A stretch of DNA of 64,000 nt, from NCBI GenBank assembly GCA_020466095.1, contig CM035806.1, forward strand, positions 134,368,573-134,432,572. The letters run 5' to 3'. Each line of letters opens with the position of its first letter. Position 1 is the first letter of the stretch. The DNA is from Chlorops oryzae (lineage: Eukaryota; Arthropoda; Insecta; Diptera; Chloropidae). A program made the position numbers and the translations under genes. Of the stretch, positions 30,853 through 41,568 are shown one piece after another. The notes under the pieces were generated by a model. It searched no databases. It had not been told where the DNA came from and worked only from the letters and a program-made list of their open reading frames with translations.

Positions 30853-32095
30853 CATGATACAAGAAAAGAAGATAGCGCCACTTCGGGTACCGCTATTTTG
30901 AAGCATTCTCTCAGAGAGCGAAAATGACGAAATACATAAAAGAGAGAGCGGCATTGTTGTTGTTTCCCATGCTATTCTACGACTTTTTATCTTAAAATCC
31001 CAATATTTCTTTTAATTTATATTATTTATTATCGATTTTTGCATAAGTATGTAGAGAAATTTTGCAAGAAAAATTAAAAATTCAGGTTTCTTAAAATAAT
31101 AACTTTTTCATGCATAATTTGTTGTACAAAGTGCAACTTCTTCGATTGTTGAAAAATTTTCGCTAAAGCTCTTTCAGTCTGGCTGCGTCGGAGCGATCGC
31201 ATAGAAACCCAGCCGGAACTGTGTACAGCTGGTGGTCAAACACGTGCATAGCACAACGAATGATGTGCACAGCACGGTGCTTATATACGCTTTTTGCTAT
31301 ATTTGCTTTTTGATGTCAATATATGAAGTGTATCTGTTGACATCGTGCATTTTATCACAATTCTGTTCACTTCGTGAATTGTTTCATGCACAAATGTTTT
31401 TATTTTGGCCTAACTACTTCGTCATAACATTGTGCTCATACACCATAACTCCCGGCTGGGAAGCTGAAGTGCGGACGTTTTTTGCTCTTGTTTATAAAAA
31501 AACAGCGGAAAAAATTCCGAAACTCCGCTCGCAATGTTATCGCTCACAGTGCTGAAAGCATATATTACTATATATGTCACTCTCATAGATTTTGGGCGGG
31601 ACATTCCGCGCCAGTTAGAAAGAGATGTTACTCAGCAGGCAAAAAAAGAGCGAGAGAGAAATACTTTTGGTGAGTACCTAAGTGAAAAATGCTCATTTTG
31701 GTGGGTACCCAAGATTGTGGTGAGTACCCAAGACCGTGTTGAAAAGAGCCAAAATAGAAACGGCTCCTGAGTGACATATATAGTAATATATGGCTGAAAG
31801 CGAACTGACGATCGAAAACGAAATTGCTTGCGCGTTTCCAGCAAGTGGCTCTTTGAATGCAAAATTATTAATGAAAAAGTTGATTTTTTTAATGAAATAT
31901 ATTTTTCTATTTTTCTTCAAACATTTCTTTACACATTGATATAAAAATCTGTTGTCTTAACCTTCAAATAGAACCAAAATTCGCATCCGAAGATAAAAAG
32001 CCGATTTAACATGCAAAACAACAACAAAATGTCAACAGTTTTGATTTATTTCGTCATCGGCCTGAAGTGGCGCTATCTTCTTTTCTTGTATCATG
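30853..32095. mobile_element. CATGATACAAG element, long copy 2, TSD TAGGCATA
   Basis: Same ends as the 232-bp MITEs (CATGATACAAGAAAAGAAG, inverted on the right), but 1243 bp long. TAGGCATA repeats at both flanks (30844-30851, 32096-32103). It carries internal sequence lacking in the short copies and a nested MITE at 31559-31792. It may be the less-deleted parent form. No transposase was recognised. Confidence 0.85.
31559..31792. mobile_element. CATATATTACTATATATG MITE, copy 1, TSD GCTGAAAG
   Basis: A 234-bp element with inverted ends CATATATTACTATATATGTC and an exact 8-bp duplication GCTGAAAG (31551-31558, 31793-31800). It holds GGTGAGTACC/GGGTACCCA repeats. It is nested in the CATGATACAAG long copy. 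Confidence 0.92.
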
Positions 32096-32103
32096 TAGGC
32101 ATA

Positions 32104-32786
32104 TAGTACTATAGGTCTATTTCTTCTTCTTCCTAATCCCTGCAATGTGTTAGAGCTACGCTGCTTCAACACAGGCATATAGCATGAGGAAAAGAGAAGC
32201 ATGCTATGGCAGCGAAATCTTTAGCTCTGCTCTGGTGAAATGCATTGCCACTTTTATTTTTAATTTTGGGCGATTTTCGAGTGCATTAGATATAACATAC
32301 ATATCTACCAAACTCACAAAATGATATGAAAAGCTTGAAAAACATAGAACTAATCAAAGAATCTCAATATCAAGGAGAAATAGATATTTTTTTTTTAGGC
32401 TTACCCTGTTATCATAACTTTTTGATCACACTATTTCAGCAAAAATGCTAAATTCTATATACAATCAAATTCGTAGCCGTAGTCAAAAATGTATTTCAAT
32501 TTATTACAAAATGTAAACATTCGTGCACATTAAGCAAAAAAAATTCTTAATACATTTATTGAAGCTTCAATTACAACTTTTAAAGCTATATAAAAAACCG
32601 AGCCGACGCCGTGTTTCTTTGATAATTTTCTTGCAAGTGGCATCATAGTGCAACTTTGTGTCTACCCGTATTGTTGTTTGTAGCTTTTTGGTGATTTTCT
32701 CGAAGTTGTTGAATTTCCTATACCTGCCTAACGGTGAATTTCTCGGTTGCGGCAGAGCCTTTTCGACGTCGACAGTTAGACCTATA
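32104..32786. mobile_element. ACTATAGGTCTA repeat, left (inverted) copy
   Basis: An inverted partner of 36204-36954. It begins ACTATAGGTCTATTTC and ends CAGTTAGACCTATA, where a Harbinger-like element cuts it. The rest of its end (GTCCTATATG) resumes at 33561. No coding gene. Confidence 0.7.
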
Positions 32787-33557
32787 TAGCTTATACTCAG
32801 GTGCTACGTAAGTAAAGATCCCATATGAAACACATGCAAACAAAAACCAAAATTTACTTCGAAGTAAATTGGTTACTTTCACTTATACTCAGATGGCAAG
32901 TAAGCGTTCAGTAAATAATACGCAGGGTTGCATCTGCGATTTTGACATTTCCTTCCCTTACTTCATGCTCACGCCACGCTCATTCCTCGTGAAAAGTAAT
33001 CTGAAAGCAACTGATTCTTGACTAGCTGATTCTTAACTGCGCCGCGATGTTAACCGATTCTTTAGACATCGAAATTCTTGAAGAATTCCAAACAGGAAAC
33101 ATCGAATGCGAAAATAAAAGAAAAAGAAAGAGCAGGGTGGAAAACTTCAATAACTTTTATAAGCAAAGGCTTGTGGAGCTAGTGAAGGAGCGGAAGGCTA
33201 TCTGGCATTTGAAGGAAAAAAGCCATAGCAACAACACTGCTGTCGAAAGGCTTTGGGTAGAAATAGGTACTGTTGTTTTTTGGTAGTGTCAATTCTTTTT
33301 AGTTTCGAGACAAACACACTGTCGGCTGCAAAAAGAGCGCTTTTCTTATAAAAATCTACTTAAATTAATTATATCCGTTTACTGAAAATCTTTCTGCACG
33401 TGTGTATGAACAACTGCAAATTTGACGTTTAATACCGCGTTTTTTGAATATAAGCCTTTTCTATAGCGCCCTCTGTCTCTGTTTTTATGTAGCTGCAGAA
33501 GGCCTACTTACGTCAATTAATTGAGCAAGTATTTATTGCATATCTGAGTATAGGCTA
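32787..33557 (+). mobile_element. Harbinger-like element, TSD ATA
   Basis: A 771-bp element. Ends TAGCTTATACTCAG and, inverted, TAGCCTATACTCAG (one mismatch). ATA stands on both sides (32784-32786, 33558-33560). The sister repeat at 36940-36965 shows the empty site CCTATAGTCC. A 3-bp duplication plus a MADF-type protein fits PIF/Harbinger. Confidence 0.82.
33047..33286 (+). CDS. MADF-domain protein fragment of the Harbinger-like element
   Basis: Starts MLTDSLDIEILEEFQTGN and has a basic RKRKSR stretch. It then shows the start of a MADF (Myb/SANT-like) domain: RLVELVKERKAIWHLKEKS...AVERLWVEIG. MADF proteins are DNA-binding partners encoded by PIF/Harbinger elements. The similarity ends at EIG, next to a GGTACTG that may be a splice donor. 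No second exon with the rest of the domain is seen before 33557, so the copy is probably truncated and non-functional. Confidence 0.68.
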   Translation: MLTDSLDIEILEEFQTGNIECENKRKRKSRVENFNNFYKQRLVELVKERKAIWHLKEKSHSNNTAVERLWVEIGTVVFW

Positions 33558-33763
33558 ATAGTCCTATATGCCATGTACCACCAAAAATTAGTGTTGCCAA
33601 TTCGCGGGGAATTTTCCGTGTGAAAAAGCAAGAACCCCAAAAAAGCCATGAAAGGAAAAAATGGTCATGGATTTTTATTTGGAAAGGGTTTAAGGGAACG
33701 TGTCCAAACTACGTGATCCACTTTTTACTACTTTTTACCCCCCTCGGTGACAATCCGTAGTAT

Positions 33764-33842
33764 ATTCCATGAGGGGATTAGTACTGGTACCATGAGGGAC
33801 TGACCGAAGACTACACTTGAGTCATTCCATATTACTGCAGGG
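33764..33842. mobile_element. TGCAGTAATATGG foldback element, half copy C
   Basis: CATGAGGGGATTAGTACTGG through GGACTGACCGAAG to CCATATTACTGCAGGG matches the right arm of copies A and B. The left arm is missing. Confidence 0.7.
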
Positions 33843-35170
33843 TACGTATGTAAGTATCTATGTATTTATGTATGTATATGTATCAGCGTTACCACTAAAG
33901 TTTTCAAAGTTTTTATAAACAAATAAATTTTTTGAAGCAAAATGTAGAGAAAGAAAAGACTTTATGAAGTTTTCAAAGCCCCAAAAAATGACAACAAAAA
34001 AAAAAAAATGTGAGAAATGTCGTTGACCTTTTTTCTCTATTCTGTCAAGATTCACTGCATATATACACATACACACGTATATGCATTGTATCCCAACGGG
34101 AAAATACGTAATACATGAACTTTGTAATATTATGATTCATTTATAAATTGAAAGAAGTGGAACTATGCATTACCAGGCTAACGGAATTGTAAGGTGTAGA
34201 AGATTTTTGTTATATTTTCTACCAACAACAACCAAATTGACATGCGCTTACAGTTTCAATTACAATGGTAATGCACGATTTCCCTAAGACATCGCTGTAC
34301 AAAAATGCATTGTTAACGTAATGGGTAGTTATGTTGAATGTTTAACTTGCTTTGCTTACCTTTTCCCATTGGGATGTAACGACAAGTCCAGCAAGGGTCA
34401 ACGATCTTTGTATCAAAAACATAAACGTTTGAATAAAAGAAATCGGTTTCACTTTGTTTCATAATAACTACCTAAATGATAATGACATCTTTATGAGCTC
34501 TTCATTATTTTTTTTTGGATTTTTTTTATTGTTTGGTTATTTTTTTATGCTCTTCATTTCTGTGGAAAAATATATCGATTGGAAATCGGAACAATGCGAA
34601 ATGCCCAATTTACCAAATTACCGGATGCTATTGAATACGTATTCAGAGAATTAGAAGACAAAAACAGAAATCAAAAATCGCAAAACATCTACGTAATTAT
34701 GTAGGTACATACATCCATACATATGTATGTATATGCATGCGAGTGTATGTGACTAAACATACATATGGGTGCTTCATCATTGTCTCTACGATCATAATTT
34801 ACATACCTACTCTTTTTCTCGTCTCGACATGTCGACGTCGTCTCTGATCCGTCAAAAGTCATTAATTTCACGCCAATTTCGTAGCATGCGTGATTTTTCT
34901 CTCGCAACTCGATTCGCAAGGAGATTTGCAGAGTCTGAGAATTTCACTTTTGTTCCTCGTTTTCCTTTCCTTCCAGGCCTCCACTCGTCCTCCCCTTTCT
35001 TGTTTTCTTCTCTACAATTAAGATTTGAAATCTGATTCGGAAATTAAAAGGCACAAAAATACAATGCATAAAAGTTTTCCGCACATATGTAATTCCGAAT
35101 TTTTTCCCTTGCGTGCGAACTTCTAAATATCCCAATAGGAAATGCCATGTTAATATACACCTTGATACAG
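33843..35170. other. intergenic stretch, no gene seen
   Basis: AT-rich with TATGTATG microsatellites at 33845-33885 and 34700-34750. No supported gene or element. Confidence 0.45.
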
Positions 35171-35887
35171 TGGGACTCCACGTGCGATAGTTCACCATAG
35201 TGAAATTTTATGGCATGCGATGGCAGCAGCTAGTGAGATTTTTTTTTTAGTGGGCAAATTTCGGTAGATGCGTTCTTGCAATAAAGGAAACAGCATAATT
35301 TGGACATCAAACATCAGCAAACATCTTTAAGGATATTTTGTGGGAAAATGGACGAAAACTAAACAAACTTTTGCAGACAGAGTATTGATAAATTTGAACA
35401 CATTCTTTCATGTGCAACCATGCCTTTTTCTTTATATCTATTCTTTTGTAGTTATAGCTTTGATAATTCTATAAGCATTCAAATTCCAGATATAAATTTA
35501 GAGGTTCGAAGAATTCCTGCTCCCTCCACTCCACTTTGAGATCATTTGGCCGTGTTCTGACAACAGGGGCTGCCAGAAAAACTTAAAGTTTTTAATTTGT
35601 TTGGTCGACGCTAGATTTTTTGTGAAATTTCATTAAATTCCGCCAAATTTGCACCAGACTCACTAGTGGGACTCATTTAGCTTCGCAAATTGTGGGAAAT
35701 GAGAAATTTGTCACACAACTGTCAAAATTTATATGAAATTTTACGATGGGAAAAGTTGCGAAGGCATTTGGGAAGCTGCATGAGTACCACTACTGTTTTC
35801 TCGTCCGAAATCCGTTGCATATAGCGAAACTCTGCTAAATCTGGCTGCCCTCTTAGCAACTGACCTGCCAAACAATACATCTGTCAA

Positions 35888-36121
35888 CATATATAACTAT
35901 ATATGTCACTCAGGAGCCGTTTCTATTTTGGCTCTTTTCAACACGGTCTTGGGTACCCACCACGGTCTTGGCTACCCATCAAAATGCGCATTTTTCACTT
36001 AGGTACTCACCAAAAGAATTTCTCTCTCGCTCTTTTTTTGCCTGCCGAGTAACATCTCTTTCTAACTGGCGCGAAATGTCCCGCCCGAAATCTATGGGAG
36101 TGACATATATAGTAATATATG
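35888..36121. mobile_element. CATATATTACTATATATG MITE, copy 2, TSD TCTGTCAA
   Basis: A 234-bp element, inverted relative to copy 1 and of the same length. It has an exact 8-bp duplication TCTGTCAA (35880-35887, 36122-36129). Confidence 0.92.
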
Positions 36122-36203
36122 TCTGTCAAACTCAAAATTGACAGCCCATCACAAGCGATAGATGGCTTGCGATATCGCAAGCATGTACATGATCGCCATG
36201 TAG

Positions 36204-36954
36204 AACTGTAGGTCTAACTGTCGACGTCGAAAAGCCTCTGCCGCGATGGGGATATACACCATTAGGCAGGCATAGGAAATTCAACAAATTGGGGATATTC
36301 ACCAAAAAGCTACCAACAAAAACCTTAAGCAGGAATAGGAAATTCAACAAATTCGAGAAATTCACCAGAAAGCTACCAACAACAATACGGGTAGACACAA
36401 AGTAGCACTATGATGCCACTTGCAAGAAAATTATCACAGAAACACGGCGTCGGCTCGGTTTTTTATATTGCTTGGAAAGTTCATAATTGAAACTTTATTA
36501 AATTTATTACGATATGTTTTTGCTTAATCTGCACGAATGTTTTCATTTTGTAATAAGTTTACATACATTTTTAACTACGGCTACGTATTTGATTGTACAT
36601 TGAATTAAGCATTTTTGCTGAAATAGTGTGATCAAAAAGTTATGTGGACAGGGTAGGACTAAAAAAACAATTTCTGTTTCTCCTTGATATTGCGATTCCT
36701 TGATTATTTTTATGTTTTTCAAGCTTTTCATATGAATTTATCAGTTTGGTAGATTTTTACATGTAATGCACTCGAAAATCGCCCAAAAGTAAAAAGAAAA
36801 GTGGCAGTGCATTTCACCACAGCAGAGCTAAAGATTTCGCTGCCATTGCATGCTTCTCTTTTCCTCATGCTATATGCCTATGTTGAAGCAGCGTAGCTCT
36901 AACACATTGCAGGGATTAGGAAGAAGAAGAGTTAGACCTATAGTCCTATATGAT
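36204..36954. mobile_element. CTGTAGGTCTAA repeat, right copy
   Basis: An inverted partner of 32104-32786. It starts CTGTAGGTCTAACTGTCGACG and ends GTTAGACCTATAG. It has an internal duplication of about 65 bp (GGAAATTCAACAAATT...AAAGCTACCAACAA, at 36267-36325 and 36336-36383). The left copy has one unit. Confidence 0.7.
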
Positions 36955-37087
36955 GATCGCAAGCTATATCTCGCATGCTGTCTGCTCTGAGCAGATCCAT
37001 CGCAAACTTCTCGTAGCATGCTATCCATCGCACGTGGAGACCTTAAGTTACATCGATGATGAAAATGTGATAGCAGATTTCGGCGTA

Positions 37088-38382
37088 ACAGGTTGGCTGA
37101 TAAGTCCCCGGTCTGACACATAGATGGTGTCGCTAGTATTAAATGCATATTATTTTTATATAGTGGCAACCTTCAAATGATTCGTGTCAAAATTTGACGT
37201 CTGTAAGTCAATTAGTTTGTGAGATAGAGCGTCTTTTGTGAAGCAACTTTTGTTATTGTGAAAAAAATGGAAAAAAAGGAATTTCGTGTTTTGATAAAAT
37301 ACTGATTTCTGAAGGGAAAAAATTCAGTGGAAGCAAAAACTTGGCTTGATAATGAGTTTCCGGACTCTGCCCCAGGAAAATCAACAATAATTGATTGGTA
37401 TGCAAAATCCAAGCGTGGTGAAATGAGCACAGAGGACGGTGAACGCAGTGGACGCCCGAAAGAGGTGGTTACCGACGAAAACATAAAAAAAATTCACAAA
37501 ATGATTTTGAATGACCGTAAAATGAAGTTGATCAAGATAGCAGAGGCCTTAAAGATATCAAAGGAACGTGTTGGTCATATCATTCATCAATATTTGGGTA
37601 TGAAAAAGCTCTGTGCAAAATGGGTGCCGCGCGAGCTCACATTTGACCAAAAACAACAACGTGTTGATGATTCTGAGCGGTGTTTGCAGCTGTTAACTCG
37701 CAATACACCCGAGTTTTTGCGTCGATATGTGACAATGGATGAAACATGGCTTTATCACTACACTCCTGAGTCCAATCGACAGTCGGCTGAGTGGACAGCG
37801 ATCGGTGAACCGTCTCCGAAGCGTGGAAATACTCAAAAGTCCGCTGGCAAAGTAATGGCCTCTGTTTTTTGGGATGGGCATGGAATAATTTTTATCGATT
37901 ATCTTGAGAAGGGAAAAACCATCAACAGTGACTATTATATGTCGTTATTGAAGCGTTTGAAGGGCGAAATCGCGGCAAAACGGCCCCATATGAAGAAGAA
38001 AAAAGTGTTGTTCCACCAAGACAACGCACCGTGCCACAAGTCATTGAGAACGATGGCAAAAATTCATGAATTAGGCTTCGAATTGCTTCCCCACCCACCG
38101 TATTCTCCAGATCTGGCCCCCAGCGACTTTTTCTTGTTCTCAGACCTCAAAAGGATGCTCGCAGGGAAAAAATTTGGCTGCAATGAAGAGGTGATCGCCG
38201 AAACTGAGGCCTATTTTGAGGCAAAACCGAAGGAGTACTACCAAAATGGTATCAAAAAATTGGAAGGTCGTTATAATCGTTGTATCGCTCTTGAAGGGAA
38301 CTATGTTGAATAATAAAAACGAATTTTGACAAAAAAAAATGTGTTTTTCTTTGTTAGACCGGGGACTTATCAGCCAACCTGT
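37088..38382 (+). mobile_element. Himar1-type mariner, copy 2
   Basis: A 1295-bp element with terminal repeats ACAGGTTGGCTGATAAGTCC and TA on both sides (37086-37087, 38383-38384). It is almost identical to copy 1 at 11986-13283 but on the opposite strand. The transposase has one nonsense codon. Confidence 0.95.
37267..38313 (+). pseudogene. mariner transposase with nonsense at codon 13
   Basis: The frame starts at ATG 37267 and is the same 348-codon length as copy 1. Codon 13 (37303-37305) is TGA where copy 1 has Cys. The rest is open to 38313, and the catalytic motifs TMDETW, HQDNAPCH and SPDLAPSD are all kept. A shorter product could only start inside the DNA-binding region. This is a recent inactivation, judged by the single lesion. 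Confidence 0.93.
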
Positions 38383-38384
38383 TA

Positions 38385-39461
38385 TGTTGATTTAAATCCG
38401 ATTCGTTTAGACCATTTTTACATTTTTATGAGAATTCGATGTAAACAGTTGTAGGTACCTAATTCCAGGTTGAGGGATTTTTTCGCTTTAATTTAAAAAA
38501 AAGTCACTTAAAATACATATGTAGGTATTGATAGAGATTTTTAATGAAAAATTTTCTATCGAAAATTCGACAGAAGGGATTTTGTTTTAAAATGTGAATA
38601 TCCGATGGAAAAATGTCGCCAAATTAATTGAGGCAATAAAAAAAAAATTTTATGGCAATTGAAATGAGATTTAGTCATCAGTTTCGATCGCTTGGATGGT
38701 TTCTGACTGACCCACGTAATTAAACTGTTTCCCCCATTCACTGCTACTACTGCTGCTAGCTGAGAGTTTTTGGCCTATTGCCTTTGGCAGATTTCTTCAC
38801 TTTTGTTGGCTTCAAAATCCGTTCATTGACTGTTCATTCTTTGGAATTTCGTTCGAATTTCGTTTCGGTTGAATCCCATTGATCGGATCAATATGAGACG
38901 AAGATAGAGAGTTTTTGAATTCATGAAAGGTGTTTCGTCTGAATGACATTGGGTCGTCGGGAGAAAGAACATGATTTCGTAGATTGCTTTTTTTTTGTTG
39001 CTAATTTCACTCTTCGCTAAAATGGGTCAACTGTCTTGAATGTGAGCGTCGTCATTTTTTCCCCAATTTTTTTTATGGGGATATTGCCTGTAAGGTAAAT
39101 TTCTGGGCTTTAGTCGAGACTAAAGGTAGAAAAGAATTTAAGGGAAATTTTTAAAGGGTCAGTTTTTATTTCATAAAAAAATTTCAAAATTAAATTAACC
39201 CTTTTCTGGATGATATGTTAAATAAGTACTTAATAAGAAAACATTTTTTTTTTGCTATTAATCAAAAAAGCGGGAGAAAATTTTTTATCGCAGTAAAACT
39301 ATTTATTAAGGCTTCAAAAGTAATTTTTTATCGTTTTCCATCAAAAACAACCAATGTTTTTTTTTTGCGCTAGCGGGTTAAGGGAATTTTGTTTTTTTTT
39401 TGGAGACATTCAGATATCCTCTAAGAAATAAGTATGTTTTTGTACATATACATGCACATAT
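38385..39461. other. intergenic stretch, no gene seen
   Basis: AT-rich, no supported gene. A short TACTGCTGCTAGC run lies near 38750. Confidence 0.45.
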
Positions 39462-39469
39462 GTATGTAC

Positions 39470-40207
39470 TAGGGATTCATCCGATCGGGATCCCGGATCC
39501 CGGACGTTTTCTAGTCCCGAAAATCCGATTAGTCTTCGTTAGTCGGGGCATTTTTGCAATTATTTTTAACTGTCGAGGTAGAAATATCGAAATATAATCA
39601 GATGAATGCTTTAAGATATAACGTTGCAAGTGGGTGTAATACGTTAGTGGACATTAAAAAATCTATACGATGGTTATTTTTGTACGTTTAGTACATTAAA
39701 TGCGATAACTACATGTTTTACGTAGCTGCAGTGTTGTTAAATGTAGGTACAATTCCCTCACGACTTTGACAGCTGGGTTTGTGGCTAAACGAAAAACCTG
39801 ATTAGAAAATAATTTGATTTGTGAGAGAAAATCGATTTTGTATTAAACCATTAATACGCAGTCGCCAGACTATTGTAATTCAGCTATGATATGCAAATAT
39901 AAGTAAATAATCGTAAGGATTTTTGTAGGGAAAAATTTGTGTAAGCAAAGGAAAAAGTAGTGATTTTTTGGCTGTGTAGGGAATATCAGAAAAAGAATTT
40001 AACATCACTGATTCAGCTGTTATGCTTCAAATAACTGGAATGTTATTAAGTTTTTGTTTTTTTTTTTATTGTTAATGTGAAACATAGCTCAAATAAAAAA
40101 TTTAAAATTATTCGTTTTAAGCATTTTCCTAATCGACCGATCGGATCCCGGATTGAAATTTTGGAATCGAAATCCCGGATTGTCATTTTGGCCATTTTGA
40201 ATCCCTA
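39470..40207. mobile_element. hAT-type element (TAGGGATTCA ends), TSD GTATGTAC
   Basis: A 738-bp element. Ends TAGGGATTCA and inverted TAGGGATTCA, with ATCCCGGATCCCGG-type inverted blocks inside. It has an exact 8-bp duplication GTATGTAC (39462-39469, 40208-40215). No transposase was seen. Confidence 0.9.
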
Positions 40208-40215
40208 GTATGTAC

Positions 40216-41116
40216 CTATATAAGATATGTTTTTATGACATTTGATCACAATGTCAGTCTTTTAATTTAATTGTCAATTCATGACGCTTTATGCTGCACA
40301 AGCACAAGCGAGACTGTGCGAAATGTAAAAAAAAATTTTTTGAAGCTTTTGGCTCGAATATATCGTTTTGTGACACATGTCACACGGCTAACAAGCGTCG
40401 TTTTGGAATTTATCCTCAGCGGTGGTAGCTCACACTTGTTAGAGCACATAAAAAATGCAAGTGAGAAGATTTCGCTTTCCATTTCATGCCATTTTGAAAT
40501 TGAGTGACTGAGAAACTATCCGACTCGCATCCAAATGGTCTTGTCCCCACATGTCGTCGTAATTTGCTTTAATTGATTTATTTCGTAAGCGTTAGGTAAT
40601 GCGATTTAATTAATTTTTCTTTCTATTTATTTGGTTTTATTCAACATAGAAAGAAGAAATGTTCGGTTTTTATTGCAGCAAGTCGTGCGTGAAAGCTTTC
40701 TCGTTTTTTATTTATTTATTTTATTATTATTATTTGCTTTGTTTTGGTGGTTTTTTCGGTCACTTTGCTTGCTTTGAACTTTTGTTTTTGGGGTTTTGTT
40801 ACACATTTTCGAACGAACATTTCACAGTGCCATATTTGAGGTAATTACACGCGATTTCGAATGTTGTATGAGCGTGGCTTACTAACAATTTTTTCCTCTT
40901 TGCGTGTCCGTCTTTGTCTTCTTTTATTTAAAATTGTTTTTTTGCTGTTGTTTTCTATTTTTTGATTTTTCACCTTAAAAAGGCAATATGTATGCAATTA
41001 ATTTGAGACTAACAAGTTTTTTATGCCAGTAGGAAATGAGTGAGCCACACGTCAATAAACTGATGGCATTATTTTGTTGAATAGTAGTGAAAGCTCGTTC
41101 GTAAGTCTAATATGGA
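40216..41116. other. intergenic stretch, no gene seen
   Basis: AT-rich sequence with T-runs. No supported gene. Confidence 0.45.
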
Positions 41117-41568
41117 ATGAGAAACAGAGGGAGAGAGGGTGAGAGAGAGAGAGAGACGGAGAGAGAGACGGAGAGAGATAGACGGAGAGAGAGGCGGAGA
41201 GAGGCGGAGAGAGAGGCGGAGAGAGAGACGGAGAGAGAGACGAAGAGAAAGAGAGAAAGAGGCGGAGAGAGAGAGAAAGAGATAGAACGTGAGAAAGACA
41301 GAGATACAGAGACAGACAGAGAGACAGAGACAGATACACATACAGAGAAGATATGAAGGATAAAGAGAGACAGGGAGAAACTGAGAGAGATAGAGATAGA
41401 AACCGAGAGTGAGAGAGGGAGACAGACAGAGAGGGAGACAGACAAAGAGACAGGGAGAGCGAGAGAGACAGACAGAGAGACAGGGAGAGCGAGAGAGACA
41501 GACAGAGAGAGATAGAGTGAGAGAGACAAAGAGTGAAAAAGAAAGAGAGAGAAAAAGAGAAAGAAAGG
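41117..41568 (+). repeat. 450-bp purine tract (GAGA/GGCGGAGA/GACAGACA)
   Basis: An almost pure purine strand built of GAGAGA, GGCGGAGAGA, GACGGAGAGA and GACAGACAGA units. The long open frames on either strand here (Ser/Leu-rich or Arg/Glu-rich) come only from the repeat. It may bind GAGA-type factors or form triplex DNA, by inference. Confidence 0.95.

Larger units (their letters stand above)
35171..37045. mobile_element. possible larger inverted-repeat element enclosing nested repeats
   Basis: GGACTCCACGTGCGATAG on the left and, inverted, GGTCTCCACGTGCGATGG on the right could be the ends of an older unit. It contains the MITE 35888-36121 and the ACTATAGGTCTA repeat 36204-36954. No target duplication was confirmed. 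Confidence 0.35.
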
